Below are positions 22,921-34,004 of a stretch of DNA of 64,000 nt, one piece after another. A program made the translations under genes and the position numbers. The stretch is from Diphasiastrum complanatum (taxonomy: Eukaryota > Streptophyta > Lycopodiopsida > Lycopodiales > Lycopodiaceae). The stretch lies in NCBI GenBank assembly GCA_029204225.1, contig CM055095.1, positions 32,425,732 through 32,489,731 on the forward strand, in the 5' to 3' direction. Position 1 is the stretch's first letter. Each line of letters begins with the position of its first letter. The notes beneath the pieces were generated by a model. It had not been told where the DNA came from and did not search any database. It was given only the letters and a program-made list of their open reading frames with translations.

Positions 22921-23371
22921 CCAAAATTTCATTCATGAAGAAAGCATATCGAAATGTATTATTATTATTTAAGAGAGAAAGTGCAAAGCAAGGAGGTATC
23001 ATTTGTCTACTGTAGGACAGAATCAATGGTAACATATTACTTCACAAAGGCTCTATCAAAAGAGCACCATCTCAGATTCAACGACATGTTAAATATGAAA
23101 ATCAAAACTTTTCAAGATCCACATTAAGGAGGGGTGTTGGATTTCAATGCTCAGCCTCAAATCCATTTATTAATGAGCATCCTAAAAAGTCGTTCAAAAC
23201 AGAGATATTTCAGACCCTAGGTCGGGTCGTATCGGTTTGGATTTTTTTGATCCTTCACTAAATTATCCGAGCGTGTTCGACCCTCCAACCCCAAAACATC
23301 CTACCCTCAGCATATTTTTTGACCCAGTGTAAATATTTCAATTCTTTGTATAAAATCCAAGCAAATGTTGA
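22518..23371 (+). repeat. Inverted 3' segment of element C2 (RNase H end + LTR U3)
   Basis: This ~854-bp block reads on the plus strand, while both flanks belong to a minus-strand C-family element. It starts ATGCTATAGAGG, exactly where the minus-strand RNase H at 23372 breaks off. It ends inside the LTR (TATAAAATCC...), whose continuation is found on the minus strand below 22517. It holds a degraded RNase H tail (22600-23130: SGFVFLY, CDNQSTI, then a CT microsatellite), a polypurine tract (AAGGAGGGG) and the LTR start TGTTGGATTTC at 23135. The simplest reading is a local inversion. Confidence 0.8.
22827..22917 (+). repeat. (CT)n microsatellite inside RNase H
   Basis: About 91 bp of CT dinucleotides directly follow the codons for CDNQSTIA. 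The same position carries a 337-bp CT/CCCT array in the related copy at 41651-41987. Confidence 0.97.
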
Positions 23372-26300
23372 GACGTTTGGTTGCTTGGATGTACTTCATG
23401 ACTTTCAAGAGTGCTTTCCAATGCATTAGATCCGGATTTGATAGGAACTAGCTGAGTGAACTGATTGAGAATGCAAGGTCTAGTCGAGTGCAGATCATTG
23501 CATACATCAGTGAGCTGATGATAGAGTGGAATGGATATTGCTTCATCTCCTCCTTTTCTGCCTCAACTTGAGGATATTGTTTCTTTGACAGCTTCAGTCC
23601 AGGGTCGAGTGAAAATAAACTTTTTGCAGTTAGCCATTCCATACCTTTTCAGCACGTTGGTGAGATATCTTTGTTGGCTGATAAAAATCAGTTTGTTGGG
23701 TCGAATTCAAAAGTTTTCGATTCCGAGACTAGACCCATATCAGTCATTTTGTATTCCTTGGCCAACATGCATTTTGTCTCCATCAAATTAATATTTTTAC
23801 TGAATAGTAGAATGTCATCTACATAGAGAATGATTATGAAGAAGAAGTCCGATACGAACTTGTAATAGATATTCGAGTTTGCTGAGTTTGGAATAAAATC
23901 ATTCTGAGTTTGGAATAAAATCATTATCAATAAGAAGTGCATTTAGTTTTTGGGACCAGGCTCTGGGTGACTGTTTCAGCCCATAGAGTGCCATATGTAT
24001 TTTACATACAAGGTGTTAGTTACCCCTCAGCTCGTATCCTTCTGGTTCTGACATGAAAATTTTCTCTTCAATGGTCCCGTTGAGGAAAGCGGTTTGGACA
24101 TCCATTTGATGGACTTTGAGATTTGTTGTAGCTGCAAAAGAGAGTAGTAGTCTGATTGAAGCATGCTTGACAATTGGGTTGAAGGTTTTGGAATAGTCCA
24201 GATTTGGAATGTGGGAATAGCCTTTGGCGACCAGTCCGGCTTATATCGATTTAGCCTTCCTTCAGCATCATACTTCACCTTGAATATCCATTTGTATGGA
24301 ATCAAATTTCTATCCTTTGGCAACTTAGCGACTGTCCACATTTGATTCTCTATCATGGAATAAAATTATGTGTCCATTGTTGCTTTTCAATAATCAACAT
24401 CAGGTGTACAATGCCTCTAAAACTGTATTTGGTTCCTGCACAAAGTAACAAGCTGCATCATCCAAAAATCTAGATGGAGACTATCTGGTTCGATTTGACC
24501 TTCTTTGATGATTTCTTCCCTCTGTTGATCATACTCATTTTCAGAGTTAGTATCAATTTCTTGATTTTTGATCCTAAGGTCAAAATCTGACTATTCGACC
24601 CTGTGGGATCGAAAATTTGTGCAGCTTTTCTCTTGGGGTCAAAAAACTTGTCCTTTAGAAATATGACATTTCTGCTTGTGAATTCCTTTTCTGTGTCTAG
24701 ATTGTAGAGCTTGTATGCCTTGTGATCTGGAGAATAGCCAATAAAAATCGATTTTGTGCTCGTGATGTCCAGTTTCTTCTTGAGATCTTTAGGGATCTGA
24801 GCATAGGCAATGCATCCAAACACTCTAATATTCTTGAGTGATGGTTTTGATCCTGTCCACACCTCATAAGGTGTCTTGCCATTCAGGGCTTTGGTGATGG
24901 ATCGATTTTGTAAGTAGGCTGCTGTATTATTAGCTTATGCCCAGAATTTCTTTGGAAGAGAGACATGGGCCAGCATGCTCTTGGCATTTTCAACAAGTGT
25001 CCGATTCTTCCTCTCAACTACACCATTAGACTGTGGTGAGTAGCTTGTTGTATATTTTTGGTGTCTTCCGTTTATTTTGCATAATTTTTTCAATTCTGTG
25101 GAGATACAGTATCCCCGTCCATCTGAGTCTGGGTCTGATTTTCTACAAATGCCTTGAACTGCTTGAAAAATTTAAATGCCTCTGATTTGTTCTTAAAAAA
25201 GTAAGTATCAGTCCATCGTGAAAAGTCATCAATTAAGGTAAGAAAATATAGTGTTCCCCCTGTGGTAGCAGTCTGCATCAGGCCACAAATGTCACTGTGT
25301 ACAAGGTCTAGCAGATTTTTAGAAGTGTGAATTAGGTCGAAAATGAATGGACTTCTAGCATGCTTGCTGATAATACAACTTTCACATGGAGAACTCGATT
25401 TACTGATTTGAGGCAGATGTTGTACCAAACTTTGTTTTGACATTTGTTGAATACTATTGAATTTGAGATGGCCTAATCTGAGGTGCCATAGCATATCAGT
25501 TGATTCAAAAATAGTGGTGTAAGGAGCTTAACTGTTATAAGAGTAGCAGTGGTTGAGCTTGTATAAATTGTCACTTCTTCTCCCGAAAGCTAGAGCTTTC
25601 TGAGACTTGTCAAAGATTGTGTAGCCATTTGTGTCAAATTCGACCCTCCAATCTAAATCAGTGAATCTGCTAACTGAGAGCAGATTCTTGGTCAGATTTG
25701 GAATGTGGAGAATGTTGGACAACAACTTTTTTTCACCCTTCCGAAATTCGACCCTGACTGTTCCTTCACCCTAGATTGTGTGAGATGAGTTGTCTCCAAG
25801 TTGCACATCTCAAGAGTGAGTGCATAATTCGTAGTCCTTGAACCAGTCTTTGTGCTTAGTCATGTGTTGTGTTGCTCTAGAGTCAAGATACCAAGAATCG
25901 ATATCCTACTGTTCTTCGACCTTGGTCATAAAAGGTGCTTCATCTTCCTCTTGTTGCTAGGTCAAAAAACTGGTTGAAGCACTATGTGCTTGTTGTTGGT
26001 ACTGCTTCTTCTTTTCATTATTATATTTTAAAGTTCTGCAGTCCTTCATTTTGTGTCTAGTTTTTTTGCAATATTTGTAGAACAGTTTCTACTTTGGTTG
26101 GTTGGAAGAGTTCAAATTCGATCCTGAGTCAAAATTCGACCCACAGCTAAAATTCAACCCAGATTCAAAATTCGACCATGAGCAAAACTCAACCCTGGCT
26201 GCATATTGCTCTTCTTTTTGGATCTGAACTTCTGATTTTTTAAATATAGTACTTGTGGATCCGATCCTGAGCTTGAGGAGGAAGCTGATTTTCTGATTTC

Positions 26301-26973
26301 TTCTTGTAGAAGTAATGAGGTTACTCTTGATAGAGTTAGATACTATTGGATCAAAAATGTCATGACCCAATTTTCATAGGCTTCAGGCAGACTCGATAAT
26401 AGAGTCATAAAATCATCGAAGTCTTGTATTTATGAGCCAATTGCGGTCATTTGCTGCATAAAATTTTGAAAAGTATTGAGATGACTCGAAACACTTACTG
26501 CTTCAGACATTCTCAAAGAGAAATATTTCTTCCTCAAATGGAGAATGGAGGTGAGGTCCCTGATATCGTAGAGGGTTGCTAGGATGTCCCATGCATCCTT
26601 AGCAGTCTGAGCAGCTCTTATGTGACTGATTTGGGTGTCTTTTATGTTGAGAGTGATCATGGCAAAAGCTTTGCCATTATTCAGTCTCCACTTGGTGATA
26701 GTAGCTACTTCACCCTTCTGTGCCATCAACAACGTCCCACAGTTCCTTGGCTAATAGCATGACCTTCATTTTGAACTTCCATAGATGATAGTTTCCTCCA
26801 TCGAGCCTTTCGATTAGAGAAGACAGATCCATTCTAGCTAAGTGAGATCGTCGGTAGTAACAATGATTTTGGAATACTGTTGGCTATGTGCTTTCTAGTT
26901 TGTTGTCTTAATAGAAACAAGAATAATAATCCGCAATGAGCAACAGATTACTTGGATGCTCGCTCTGATACAT
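22974..26973 (-). mobile_element. Decayed C-family copia element C2 (core, overlaps inverted 3' block)
   Basis: A minus-strand copia element runs from its primer site (26962-26973) through gag and pol down to 23372. Its 3' end sits in the inverted block 22518-23371, so the left limit given here is nominal. It is related at every domain to the elements at 40765-42197 and 56288-60740. Many stops and frameshifts show it is old. Confidence 0.85.
23372..26832 (-). pseudogene. copia gag-pol remnant of C2
   Basis: Read on the minus strand, gag starts at ATG 26832 and has a UBN2-type segment (26430-26732: LNIKDTQISHI, TAKDAWDIL). A degenerate zinc knuckle (CKKTRHKMKDC) follows near 26060. The protease motif is DSRATQHM (near 25880), with the catalytic DSG changed to DSR. 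GAG-pre-integrase (LRLGHLKFN) and the integrase N-terminal part lie at 25090-25494, and the integrase C-terminal part at 24470-24862 (RVFGCIAYAQ). Reverse transcriptase follows (WIFKVKY near 24290, LYVDDILLFS near 23820), then the start of RNase H. It is not functional. Confidence 0.9.
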
Positions 26974-27310
26974 TGTCGAAAATCAGTGGAAATTAGCAGA
27001 AGCTCGGAGCGAGCTTGGTGCGTGGATCAGAAGCGCCACAATTAGTAGTAGAATGTTCAAACTAAATTGATTCGACAAATGCAAGTGAACTATAACAGTA
27101 GTGAGAAATATAATTGCACTCTGATTAATATCAACAATGAATACAATGCTTGAAGTAATTACTTTAGCTAATCGTTGTGTGTGATAACATTGGCAAAGGA
27201 AACATATCTTGTCAATTACAATTTCAGTAGTAATTGTGCTATGTCCATGACCAGTACATAGGATACAGTATACTCCTAGTCTTGGATACACGGTACTCCA
27301 GTGAAACAAG
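26974..27310 (-). repeat. 5' LTR (3' part) of C2
   Basis: On the minus strand this ends TTTTCGACA next to a mutated tRNA-iMet primer site. It matches the end of the C-type LTR at 56288-56899 and the fragment at 47378-47681 (shared words such as TATTAATCAGAGTGCAA and CCACACACC-like context). The upstream limit near 27310 is approximate, because homology fades. Confidence 0.75.
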
Positions 27311-27469
27311 CTGTTAGTTATGTCACGCCATACTGGACGTGACCCGGAAGTAACTCATATCCTTGTGAGGCCCAGAACACACTAAATGGAGTTTAGACAA
27401 GGTATGAGACAGTGTATGCATGTGTAAAGTTAGAGAGAAAGTTTAGAGTCAAGATGTTGTACTAAATTA
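27311..27469. other. Unassigned junction
   Basis: About 160 bp between the C2 LTR and another copia tail, with no recognisable feature. Confidence 0.5.
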
Positions 27470-27584
27470 CTGTCATACAAATAGTATGTTGGCTGATATT
27501 TTGACAAAGCCATTGTCTAGAGATAAACATTCTACTTTAGTAGGTATGTTAAATCTCAATTGCAGATCAGATTCATAGCAGTTA
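27470..27584 (+). pseudogene. copia RNase H C-terminal scrap
   Basis: The plus strand encodes a short segment typical of the copia polyprotein end, with NSMLADILTKPLSRDKH and a following GMLNL motif. A polypurine-like AAGTGGGAG tract (27589-27597) and an LTR start follow. Everything upstream of the scrap is missing, so this is the truncated 3' end of another copia element. Confidence 0.75.
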
Positions 27585-27597
27585 GCTTAAGTGGGAG

Positions 27598-28134
27598 TGT
27601 TGGAGTTTAATCTAACTCCTACTCATCCCAACAACCCTCCTTCTCTAAATTTTAATCTCTCAAATGTAACCTGCAGAAAATGAATTGTCGCTACAATCTG
27701 GTTTTTACTCGTATTTTTTGCACAGCCAAAAAATGCGAAAAACTCGACATTGTGTTTTCACACTGCGTTTTTCGACAGACGACAATGCAAGTTTTACACG
27801 GGTTTCTACATAGGCGAAAATTGAGGAAAAACCTGACATTGCATATTTGCATGCAATTTTCAACAGGCGAAAAAAGGTGACACTTGCCCTACAATAGGCC
27901 GAAGTTGTCCTACAAATCAAAGGCGATGTCCAACAAATGCCAAAGGTGTCTTCCAAACCCTGAAGTCTGCCCTCAAGTAAAGGCAACGGCCAAAAGGCCA
28001 AGGAGTGTTGCATTTCCAGTCTGCTAAAATACACAAATTTTTGCTATCAGACTAGAAAGCCTTCACGCTCCATCAAAAACTGATCCACTGATCAGTTTAA
28101 CAGCTGTTATTAATCTTGTAATTGTAAAGTTAAG

Positions 28135-28136
<2 letters not shown>
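27598..28136 (+). repeat. Putative 3' LTR of the truncated copia element
   Basis: It starts TGTTGGAGTTTAATC immediately after a polypurine tract, a common start for plant copia LTRs. There is no second copy in the window, so the end is not defined; I stop at the GA microsatellite. Confidence 0.5.

Positions 28137-28202
<66 letters not shown>
28137..28202 (+). repeat. (AG)n microsatellite
   Basis: About 66 bp of AG dinucleotides, uninterrupted. Confidence 0.98.
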
Positions 28203-28206
<4 letters not shown>

Positions 28207-28431
28207 GTAATTAGCTCCCAAGAGCACATGGAAGTATTTTGTTCAGCCCGCAACTGTCGCTTCTGTTTCCATACCCATCTCCTCTATAATTGCAACTTCT
28301 ACCTCTGTTCCATCTTCTACCACCCCTTCCATTACTGTCGCTTCCTCCATCCCCCCTGCTTCCACCATCGTCCCTCTTTGGTTCAATCCATTCGATTCAC
28401 AGTTGTCTCCCGACACACAAGATTTTTCCAG

Positions 28432-28433
<2 letters not shown>

Positions 28434-28498
<65 letters not shown>
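28434..28498 (+). repeat. (TA)n microsatellite, target of the hAT element
   Basis: About 65 bp of TA dinucleotides end two bases before the left end of the transposon at 28501. TATATATA resumes at its right end, so the element appears to have landed in the array. Confidence 0.95.
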
Positions 28499-28501
<3 letters not shown>

Positions 28502-28519
28502 ATAGATCCAACGGTACCA

Positions 28520-28533
28520 GGATCCGCGGATCC
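28520..28533. repeat. Left-end palindrome
   Basis: GGATCCGCGGATCC is a perfect 14-bp palindrome lying between GGTACC motifs in the left terminus. Confidence 0.9.
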
Positions 28534-28916
28534 CGGTACCGCAGATCCATACTAATCCGCGGTACCACAATATATATTATTTTTTAATATATAATATTTC
28601 TTAATATTTAATATACTAGTATCTTCTTTTTTAACCTAACCCCCCCCCCCCTTGCTTCATCTCTCTCCCTGCCCGTCACCCTACTGTCCACGCCCTCCCT
28701 ACTGTCCGTGCCCTCTCTGTTGTATGCCCATCGCCCTACTGTCCGCGCCCTCCCGACTGTCTTCGCATTGCACTGATCACGTCCTCCCCTATATTGCTAT
28801 TTTGGCCTTTATTGTGGTTTTTTCAAGCCTTCTGACTCCTATCGCACCCACAAAGATCTCTGCCTTCTTTCCACAGTCCTTTCTACAGAGATGGTGCATT
28901 CCAACCTTGCCGATCT

Positions 28917-31689
28917 ATGGGACGAGGTGGACATTGTCCCGACAAGTCTAACAAGTCCGGTGCAAGGATAGTGCGCTGTCGATATTGCCTGACCGAGTTC
29001 GTTGCCACCCTCACTAGCCTTAAAGGTCACCTACTCGACACACGCGCGAGAGATGGTGGCACACTGAATGCTGCCCCCTGTGCCAACATGTCCGTTCCCG
29101 TCAGACAGCGACTTTTGGATACCTACGGGCCACGTCTTGTGGCGGGAGAGAACACCATTTCGGAGGGTGTTCTTCGGTTTTGCACTGCTCCTTACGTGGT
29201 TGACCTCGAGTTGTTGCATGCTTGGCTGGCACGCACAAGGAGAGGGAGTGCATCCTCATCCAGTCCCTTTGTCCCTCGTCCCTCTCAGACAGTTCCGCCT
29301 CACGCACCCCCATCTGCTCCCATTCCGGTGGATCCTCTCCCACCGCGTCCGCCAGTTGCCACTGTGGTTCCACCACCACCTACTGTTGCTCACACTCCCC
29401 CAGTTTATGACTTTCTCATGGACTCTCCGCCCCCCGAGCAGGAGCAGGCCCCGGATGCCAGTGACCAGGCCTTCCAGGATGTTGAGGAGATCCCTTCCTC
29501 CCTCCCTTCACATCCGGATGACCTCCCTACCCAGCAGTTTTCGTATCTCATGCCAGATGTCCACCCTCCACTAGTGTACCCCACTTACGCTGTTGCACCC
29601 ATCCCGGCCAGTGCATCCCACTCTCCCCATTCCACGTCTACAGCTGATGCATCCACTAGTGCCCAGCCTGTCGCGTCATCATCCATTCCCGTCATGTTTG
29701 GTGCACCGTGCTGGAGGTCTGCTACCCGTTGCCCAGCTAGGAGAGTTCTTAGGCAGCAAAGCATTCGCGGTGCGCATCAGCCGCACATGGATAGAGAGGC
29801 CACACAGGCCGTGGGGGCCAGCCTGATTTATGAGCTCAACCTTCCATTTGCCATCACCGACTCTGAGCCCTTCAGAAGGGCCTTCCGCCTTGCACAGTCT
29901 GTCAACCCTAGCTGGAGAGTCCCTAGTTCAGAGGTTGTCCGCACACACATGCTGAGGGATAGGGTCGAGTCATTGTCTAGAGAGATGGAGCCTCTGCGTC
30001 GCCATTGGGCCACTTACGGTTGTAGCATCATGTCCGATGGCTGGACTGATGTCAGGAGGAGGTCGATCCTCAACATATTGGTCTCCAGCTACATGGGCAC
30101 ACAGTTTTTGAGGGCAGTGGATTGCAGCAGGGGGGGGAGAGTCATATCTGCAGAGTTCATATTTGATGTCATCAGGTCTTCCATCCTGTCCATAGGCCCA
30201 CAACATGTCGTCATAGTGGTGACGGACAATGCCACGAACTGCATTCAGATGGGTGTACTGCTAGAGGCCGAGTTCCCTCACATTGTTCATACCCCCTGTG
30301 CCGCGCACGGCATAGACCTTCTGATGGGGGACATAGGTGCACTTCCCTAGGTTAGAGCCATCATCTGTGAGGCCCTCTTCCTGGTGACTTTTGTCACCAA
30401 GAAGAGGCGTGTTCTTGTCATGTTCCGGGTGTTCAGCCATCTAGACCTCCGTAAGCCAACCCCCACACGCTTTGCATTCGACTTGGTGGTCATCGACCGT
30501 CTGATCAGGTGCAGGGCATAGCTTCTACAGGGTTGCCAGTGATCTTTGGTGTGCCAGTACATTTCCGCGCATTGAGGATGGGGAGCACTTTTCTTCCACG
30601 GTGAGGGGAGACCAGTTCTGGAGGGATGCACAGACATTGTCAGGACTGCTTCGACCACTTTACATTGTGCTCTGCATGGCTGACAGCGAGGGGTCAACAC
30701 TTGGATTGGTATATGAGCTCATAGACCGGATTGGACAGTTCCTGCAGCTGCCCATCTTGCAGCCAGAGAGGTAAGCAGTATAGTAATGTAATTGGTCTTT
30801 ATCTTTTTCGTAATTGCTAGTTTGTTTCTCTATCAATGTTAAATTTTTTTGTAATGCCCTACACCACATGCCTCTCACCTACATGATGACAGAACTGAAG
30901 TTTATCTGGGAGACGCGGTGGAACTACTTCCACAAGAGTATCCACAGCGTTGCACACATACTGCATCCCCTCTTCCTCTCTCCGACACAGATCGCAGACA
31001 GGGAGCTCGAGGCCGATTGGCTTCAGTACATTCACAGAGTGGGTCCACACATTGGTTTGGATCCTATCAGGCTCATGGAGGAGCTCGCTGCATTTCGTTT
31101 TGGCATGGGCACATTTGGCCACCCGGCTGCTCAGGATCCAGAGAGGAGGCAGCTACCCATTACCTGGTGGACCATGTTCGGTAGCACATACCCATCTATA
31201 CAGCGTCTTGCACTGCATGTCCTTTCTCAGGTATGCATCTCATTTTATCCTCCATTGTTGTGTTTCGTTGAAGACAATGTGCTGAAGTATTTCAATGCAT
31301 GTACCACATGACTGTGCTGCCTCCGTGTGTGAGCGTAATTGGAGCACATGGGCACTCATTCACATGAGGAGAAGAAACCGGTTGTCAGTGAGTTAGTTGG
31401 AGCGGTTGGTGTTCTGTAGGACCAACGCACGTCTCGCCAGGAGACTTCCGACCATTACGAGCGCATTGCAAGTGATAAGCTAACCTTTCATAGCATGTTG
31501 GTTGACTCCTGGTATGTTGGTTTCATTTCTTGATAGAGTTGTTTCCCTGAGATGCCAATTTTAAACCTTGCAGACGAAGATATCTGATTTGGAACGCCAA
31601 GTTGACTTGCCTACGAACAGCACCCATCCCATGCCTGCAGATGACCTGGGCACACAGTTGATGGCAGAGAGAGAGAGGGAGCTTGCCGA

Positions 31690-31725
<36 letters not shown>

Positions 31726-32106
31726 TGGGCTTGAGCACAGAGAGCCTCCATTGTACAAGGCAGATGATCCAGTGTCAGAGGATGATCAGCATGAGGATGA
31801 GCCCATTCGGGTGCACCGAACAAGAAAGGCAGGGCACAGAAACTGTCAGAGAAGTGAGAACAACCTCGCAGGGCTCCAGTTGCTGGTAGAGGTGCAGTAT
31901 TATAGCCAACTGTAGCAGGTGTTGTTGGTTTAGCCTGCTTGGGGGCTCATGCGGAGGCAGATTGGGAGGATGAGAATGACGAGTCTTCCCCCTCGGATAC
32001 ACAGCCCATGCCAGTACCAGACAGACATAGATATCAGTTGCGAGAGTCAGCTCGGGGCCCTGAGTCATCTCCGGAGCATTCATCTGAGTTTGAGACAGAG
32101 CATTGA
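28917..32106 (+). pseudogene. hAT transposase, intron-containing and broken
   Basis: The first frame (28917-30350) encodes a BED-type zinc finger (VRCRYCLTEF...GHL, residues about 20-45), a proline-rich linker, and a DUF659/transposase region with SDGWTDVRRRSILN, VVTDNATNC and HIVHTPCAAHGIDLL. An in-frame TAG at 30348 replaces a codon in otherwise continuous coding to about 30520. After a frame change it resumes (STFPRIEDGEHF..., DQFWRDA) to a plausible donor GTAAGC at 30771. Further exon-like blocks are 30885-31230 (ETRWNYFHKS) and from about 31300, with the hAT dimerisation motif SVCERNWSTWALIHMRRRNRLS followed by a stop. The acidic C-terminus ends at TGA 32104-32106. The protein would be the element's cut-and-paste transposase; this copy is inactive. 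Confidence 0.85.
31692..31722 (+). repeat. (GA)n in transposase C-terminal exon
   Basis: A short GA array encodes an alternating Arg-Glu run after RELAEM. It is the kind of slippage-prone coding repeat that would vary between copies. Confidence 0.85.
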
Positions 32107-32605
32107 TTGTAGTTCCGTCATTTTATTTTTAGCAGTTTGATATCATATTCCATGTTTGGCGGCCAGATGGTCGAACATTGTATTCAGACCATTTTTCATA
32201 TCATATTTAGTGTTGGACGTATTCTATTCACTACACAATGTGTATTTGTCAATTTGTAATTGTGATGTGCTACTTGCAGTTTTACTTCAAATGGTGTGTG
32301 CATGTTTTCAATTAGTTTTCACTACAGAGTTTGAGAGCATATGCAGAACACAGAAATACAACCCCCCTGATAGCATTTCATAATCACATACATCAGATTG
32401 CAATACACAAGGCACGCATTGCACAAAAAACACACCGTACATTAATTCATCAGATGTATCAAAATTACAATACGTATTCTCGCCGCATACGGCTGGGGCT
32501 ATTCTTTACACCATGCTAGACACTAAATACTGCCTCATCTACTGATGAACATTACATAACAACAGTCAGCCACATACGGCTAGACCCCATCTATGCTAAA
32601 CATTC

Positions 32606-32950
32606 TTATGGATCTTCCACTGACTCCTCGCCCTCATCAGGAGCACTGTTATGTCGCTCACACTCTGCCTCCCGGTTAGCCCGAGCTGCCTCCTGGTCAG
32701 CCCGACGACGGGCAGCTCTTTCTCTGACCATGATGAGCTGTCGTCGTGTGAAGTTCATTCCGATCTGCTCATCCAAATCCAGCCCGACAGTGGGGGCGGG
32801 GGCCACAGCGGGGGTGGGGATCTGCAGCTCTGGGTCTCTCTGCCGAGTCTCTCGCAGCATCTCTGCAATGTCTGCCTCTTGCTTTCGATGCCTTTCATTG
32901 TGCCTTCGGACATCTTCCTCGAGCTTCCTTTTGGCTTCGCCCTCCACCAT
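32606..32950 (-). CDS. Small charged ORF opposite the hAT transposase
   Basis: A 114-codon frame with an ATG start encodes a protein very rich in Arg, Glu and Ala (EEDVRRHNERHRKQEADIAEM..., RERAARRRADQEAARANRE), probably helical or coiled-coil. It lies in the 3' part of the transposon, after the transposase stop and on the other strand. I do not recognise a family. It could be a second transposon gene, a captured exon or a chance frame in GC-rich sequence. Confidence 0.35.
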   Translation of the reverse strand: MVEGEAKRKLEEDVRRHNERHRKQEADIAEMLRETRQRDPELQIPTPAVAPAPTVGLDLDEQIGMNFTRRQLIMVRERAARRRADQEAARANREAECERHNSAPDEGEESVEDP

Positions 32951-32979
32951 CTCACGACACCCTGTTGCTCAAAATGACC

Positions 32980-33165
32980 CTCACAGCCTCTTACAGCCTC
33001 TCACTGGCTCTCACTGGCTCTCTCACAGCCCCCCTCTCACAGCCTCTCACTTGGTCTGTCACACAGCCTCTCACAATGCCTCTCTCTCACAGCCTCCCAC
33101 TGGCTCTCCCTCACAGCTTCTCACAATGCCTCTCACCCCCTCTCACTGGCTCTCTCACTGTCTCG
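32980..33165. repeat. Degenerate CTCTCAC-type short tandem repeat
   Basis: Words such as CCTCTCACAG and ACTGGCTCTC recur about every 10-20 bp. This gives open frames on the plus strand that are not convincing genes. Confidence 0.7.
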
Positions 33166-33214
33166 TGAGTGTCTATTTAACCCCACAGCCTGTTTCCCAT
33201 TTTGCTTTTGTTAA

Positions 33215-33640
33215 TGATCCCATGTGCTACTGTACCTGCCCCATGTGCTGATCCCCCACATGCTGCACTGCGATTGGGTCCATGGTCTGCTCCTCCACAG
33301 TGCCCATGTGACGGTGTACCTGTCCGGATGTATTGCTCCCCACATGCTGCACTCCGATTGGGTCCATGGTCTGCTCCTCCACAGTGCCCATGTGCTACTA
33401 TACCTGCCGCATGTGCTGATCCCCCACATGCTGCACTGCGATTGGGTCCATGGTCTGCTCCTCCACAGTGCCCATGTGACGGTGTACCTGTCCGGATGTA
33501 TTGCTCCCCCACATGCTGCACTCCGATTGGGTCCATGGTCTGCTCCTCCACAATGCCCATTGCTATTGTACCTGCCCCATGTATTGCTCCCCCACATGCC
33601 GCACTCCGATTGGGTCCGCTCTCCCACAGTGCCCCCAGTA
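33215..33640. repeat. 84-bp minisatellite, five units
   Basis: The anchor CACATGCTGCACT or close variants recurs at 33257, 33341, 33425, 33510 and 33593 (spacing 84, 84, 85, 83). Units alternate between two types, one containing CTGATCCCC and ACTGCGATTG, the other CCGGATGTATTGCT and ACTCCGATTG, so the higher-order period is about 168 bp. Because 84 is a multiple of three, long frames stay open on both strands; these are repeat artefacts. Confidence 0.95.
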
Positions 33641-33732
33641 CAGTCCACTTGTACAGTAACATCTTAGTTTTTACCTAGTTTTAGCCTGTTAAAAGGTTTT
33701 TTTTTTTTTTAAGCAATAAAAAATATTATTTT

Positions 33733-33835
33733 TGTGGTGCCGCCCTGGTACCGCTGGTCTGAGGGCAGCACCATAACCACGGTACCACCATTATGGTACC
33801 GCGGTACCATAATGGCGGTACCACGTGCCACTATG
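33733..33835. repeat. Right terminus with GGTACC motifs and 28-bp palindrome
   Basis: Five GGTACC hexamers lie in about 85 bp, including a perfect 28-bp palindrome at 33788-33815 centred on the GCGC-like core between two GGTACC sites. The left end has three GGTACC motifs. These are likely subterminal transposase-binding or hairpin sequences. Confidence 0.85.

Positions 33836-33846
<11 letters not shown>

Positions 33847-33886
<40 letters not shown>
33847..33886 (+). repeat. (TG)n microsatellite
   Basis: About 40 bp of TG dinucleotides next to TATATATA on the right flank of the hAT element. Confidence 0.97.
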
Positions 33887-33887
<1 letters not shown>

Positions 33888-34004
33888 TTGAGCGATTGTA
33901 CAGTGAGAGAGGATCATGATACGTAAGGTCAGATAGCGGAGAACGCCTTTTATCAGTAGTTGACTCCTCAAAGTTAGTGATCATAGAGAGAGAGAGAGAA
34001 CTAT

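Larger units (their letters stand above)
28501..33835 (+). mobile_element. hAT-like DNA transposon with palindromic ends
   Basis: The ends are imperfect inverted repeats of about 100 bp. The left begins CATAG and the right ends CTATG. Each contains several GGTACC motifs, and their inner sides both read ACCACAA...TATTATTTTT towards the centre. Flanks ATATATGT (28493-28500) and ATATATAT (33836-33843) could be a degenerate 8-bp target duplication, as expected for hAT. Inside lies a hAT transposase gene (BED finger, DUF659-like region, C-terminal dimerisation motif). The 3' third is non-coding, with tandem repeats. Exact termini are inferred. Confidence 0.75.

Noticed and set aside
28228-28505. 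Ile-Tyr repeat frames
   Set aside because: Translation through the TA microsatellite.
29031-29379. Minus-strand frames opposite the hAT transposase
   Set aside because: Shadows of a GC-rich coding region; no motif.
33215-33640. CRISPR-like regular repeats
   Set aside because: Units are contiguous tandem copies without unique spacers, in a plant transposon.
33177-33678. Several overlapping 145-161 codon frames on both strands
   Set aside because: They are produced by the 84-bp minisatellite, whose period is a multiple of three, and show no family motif.
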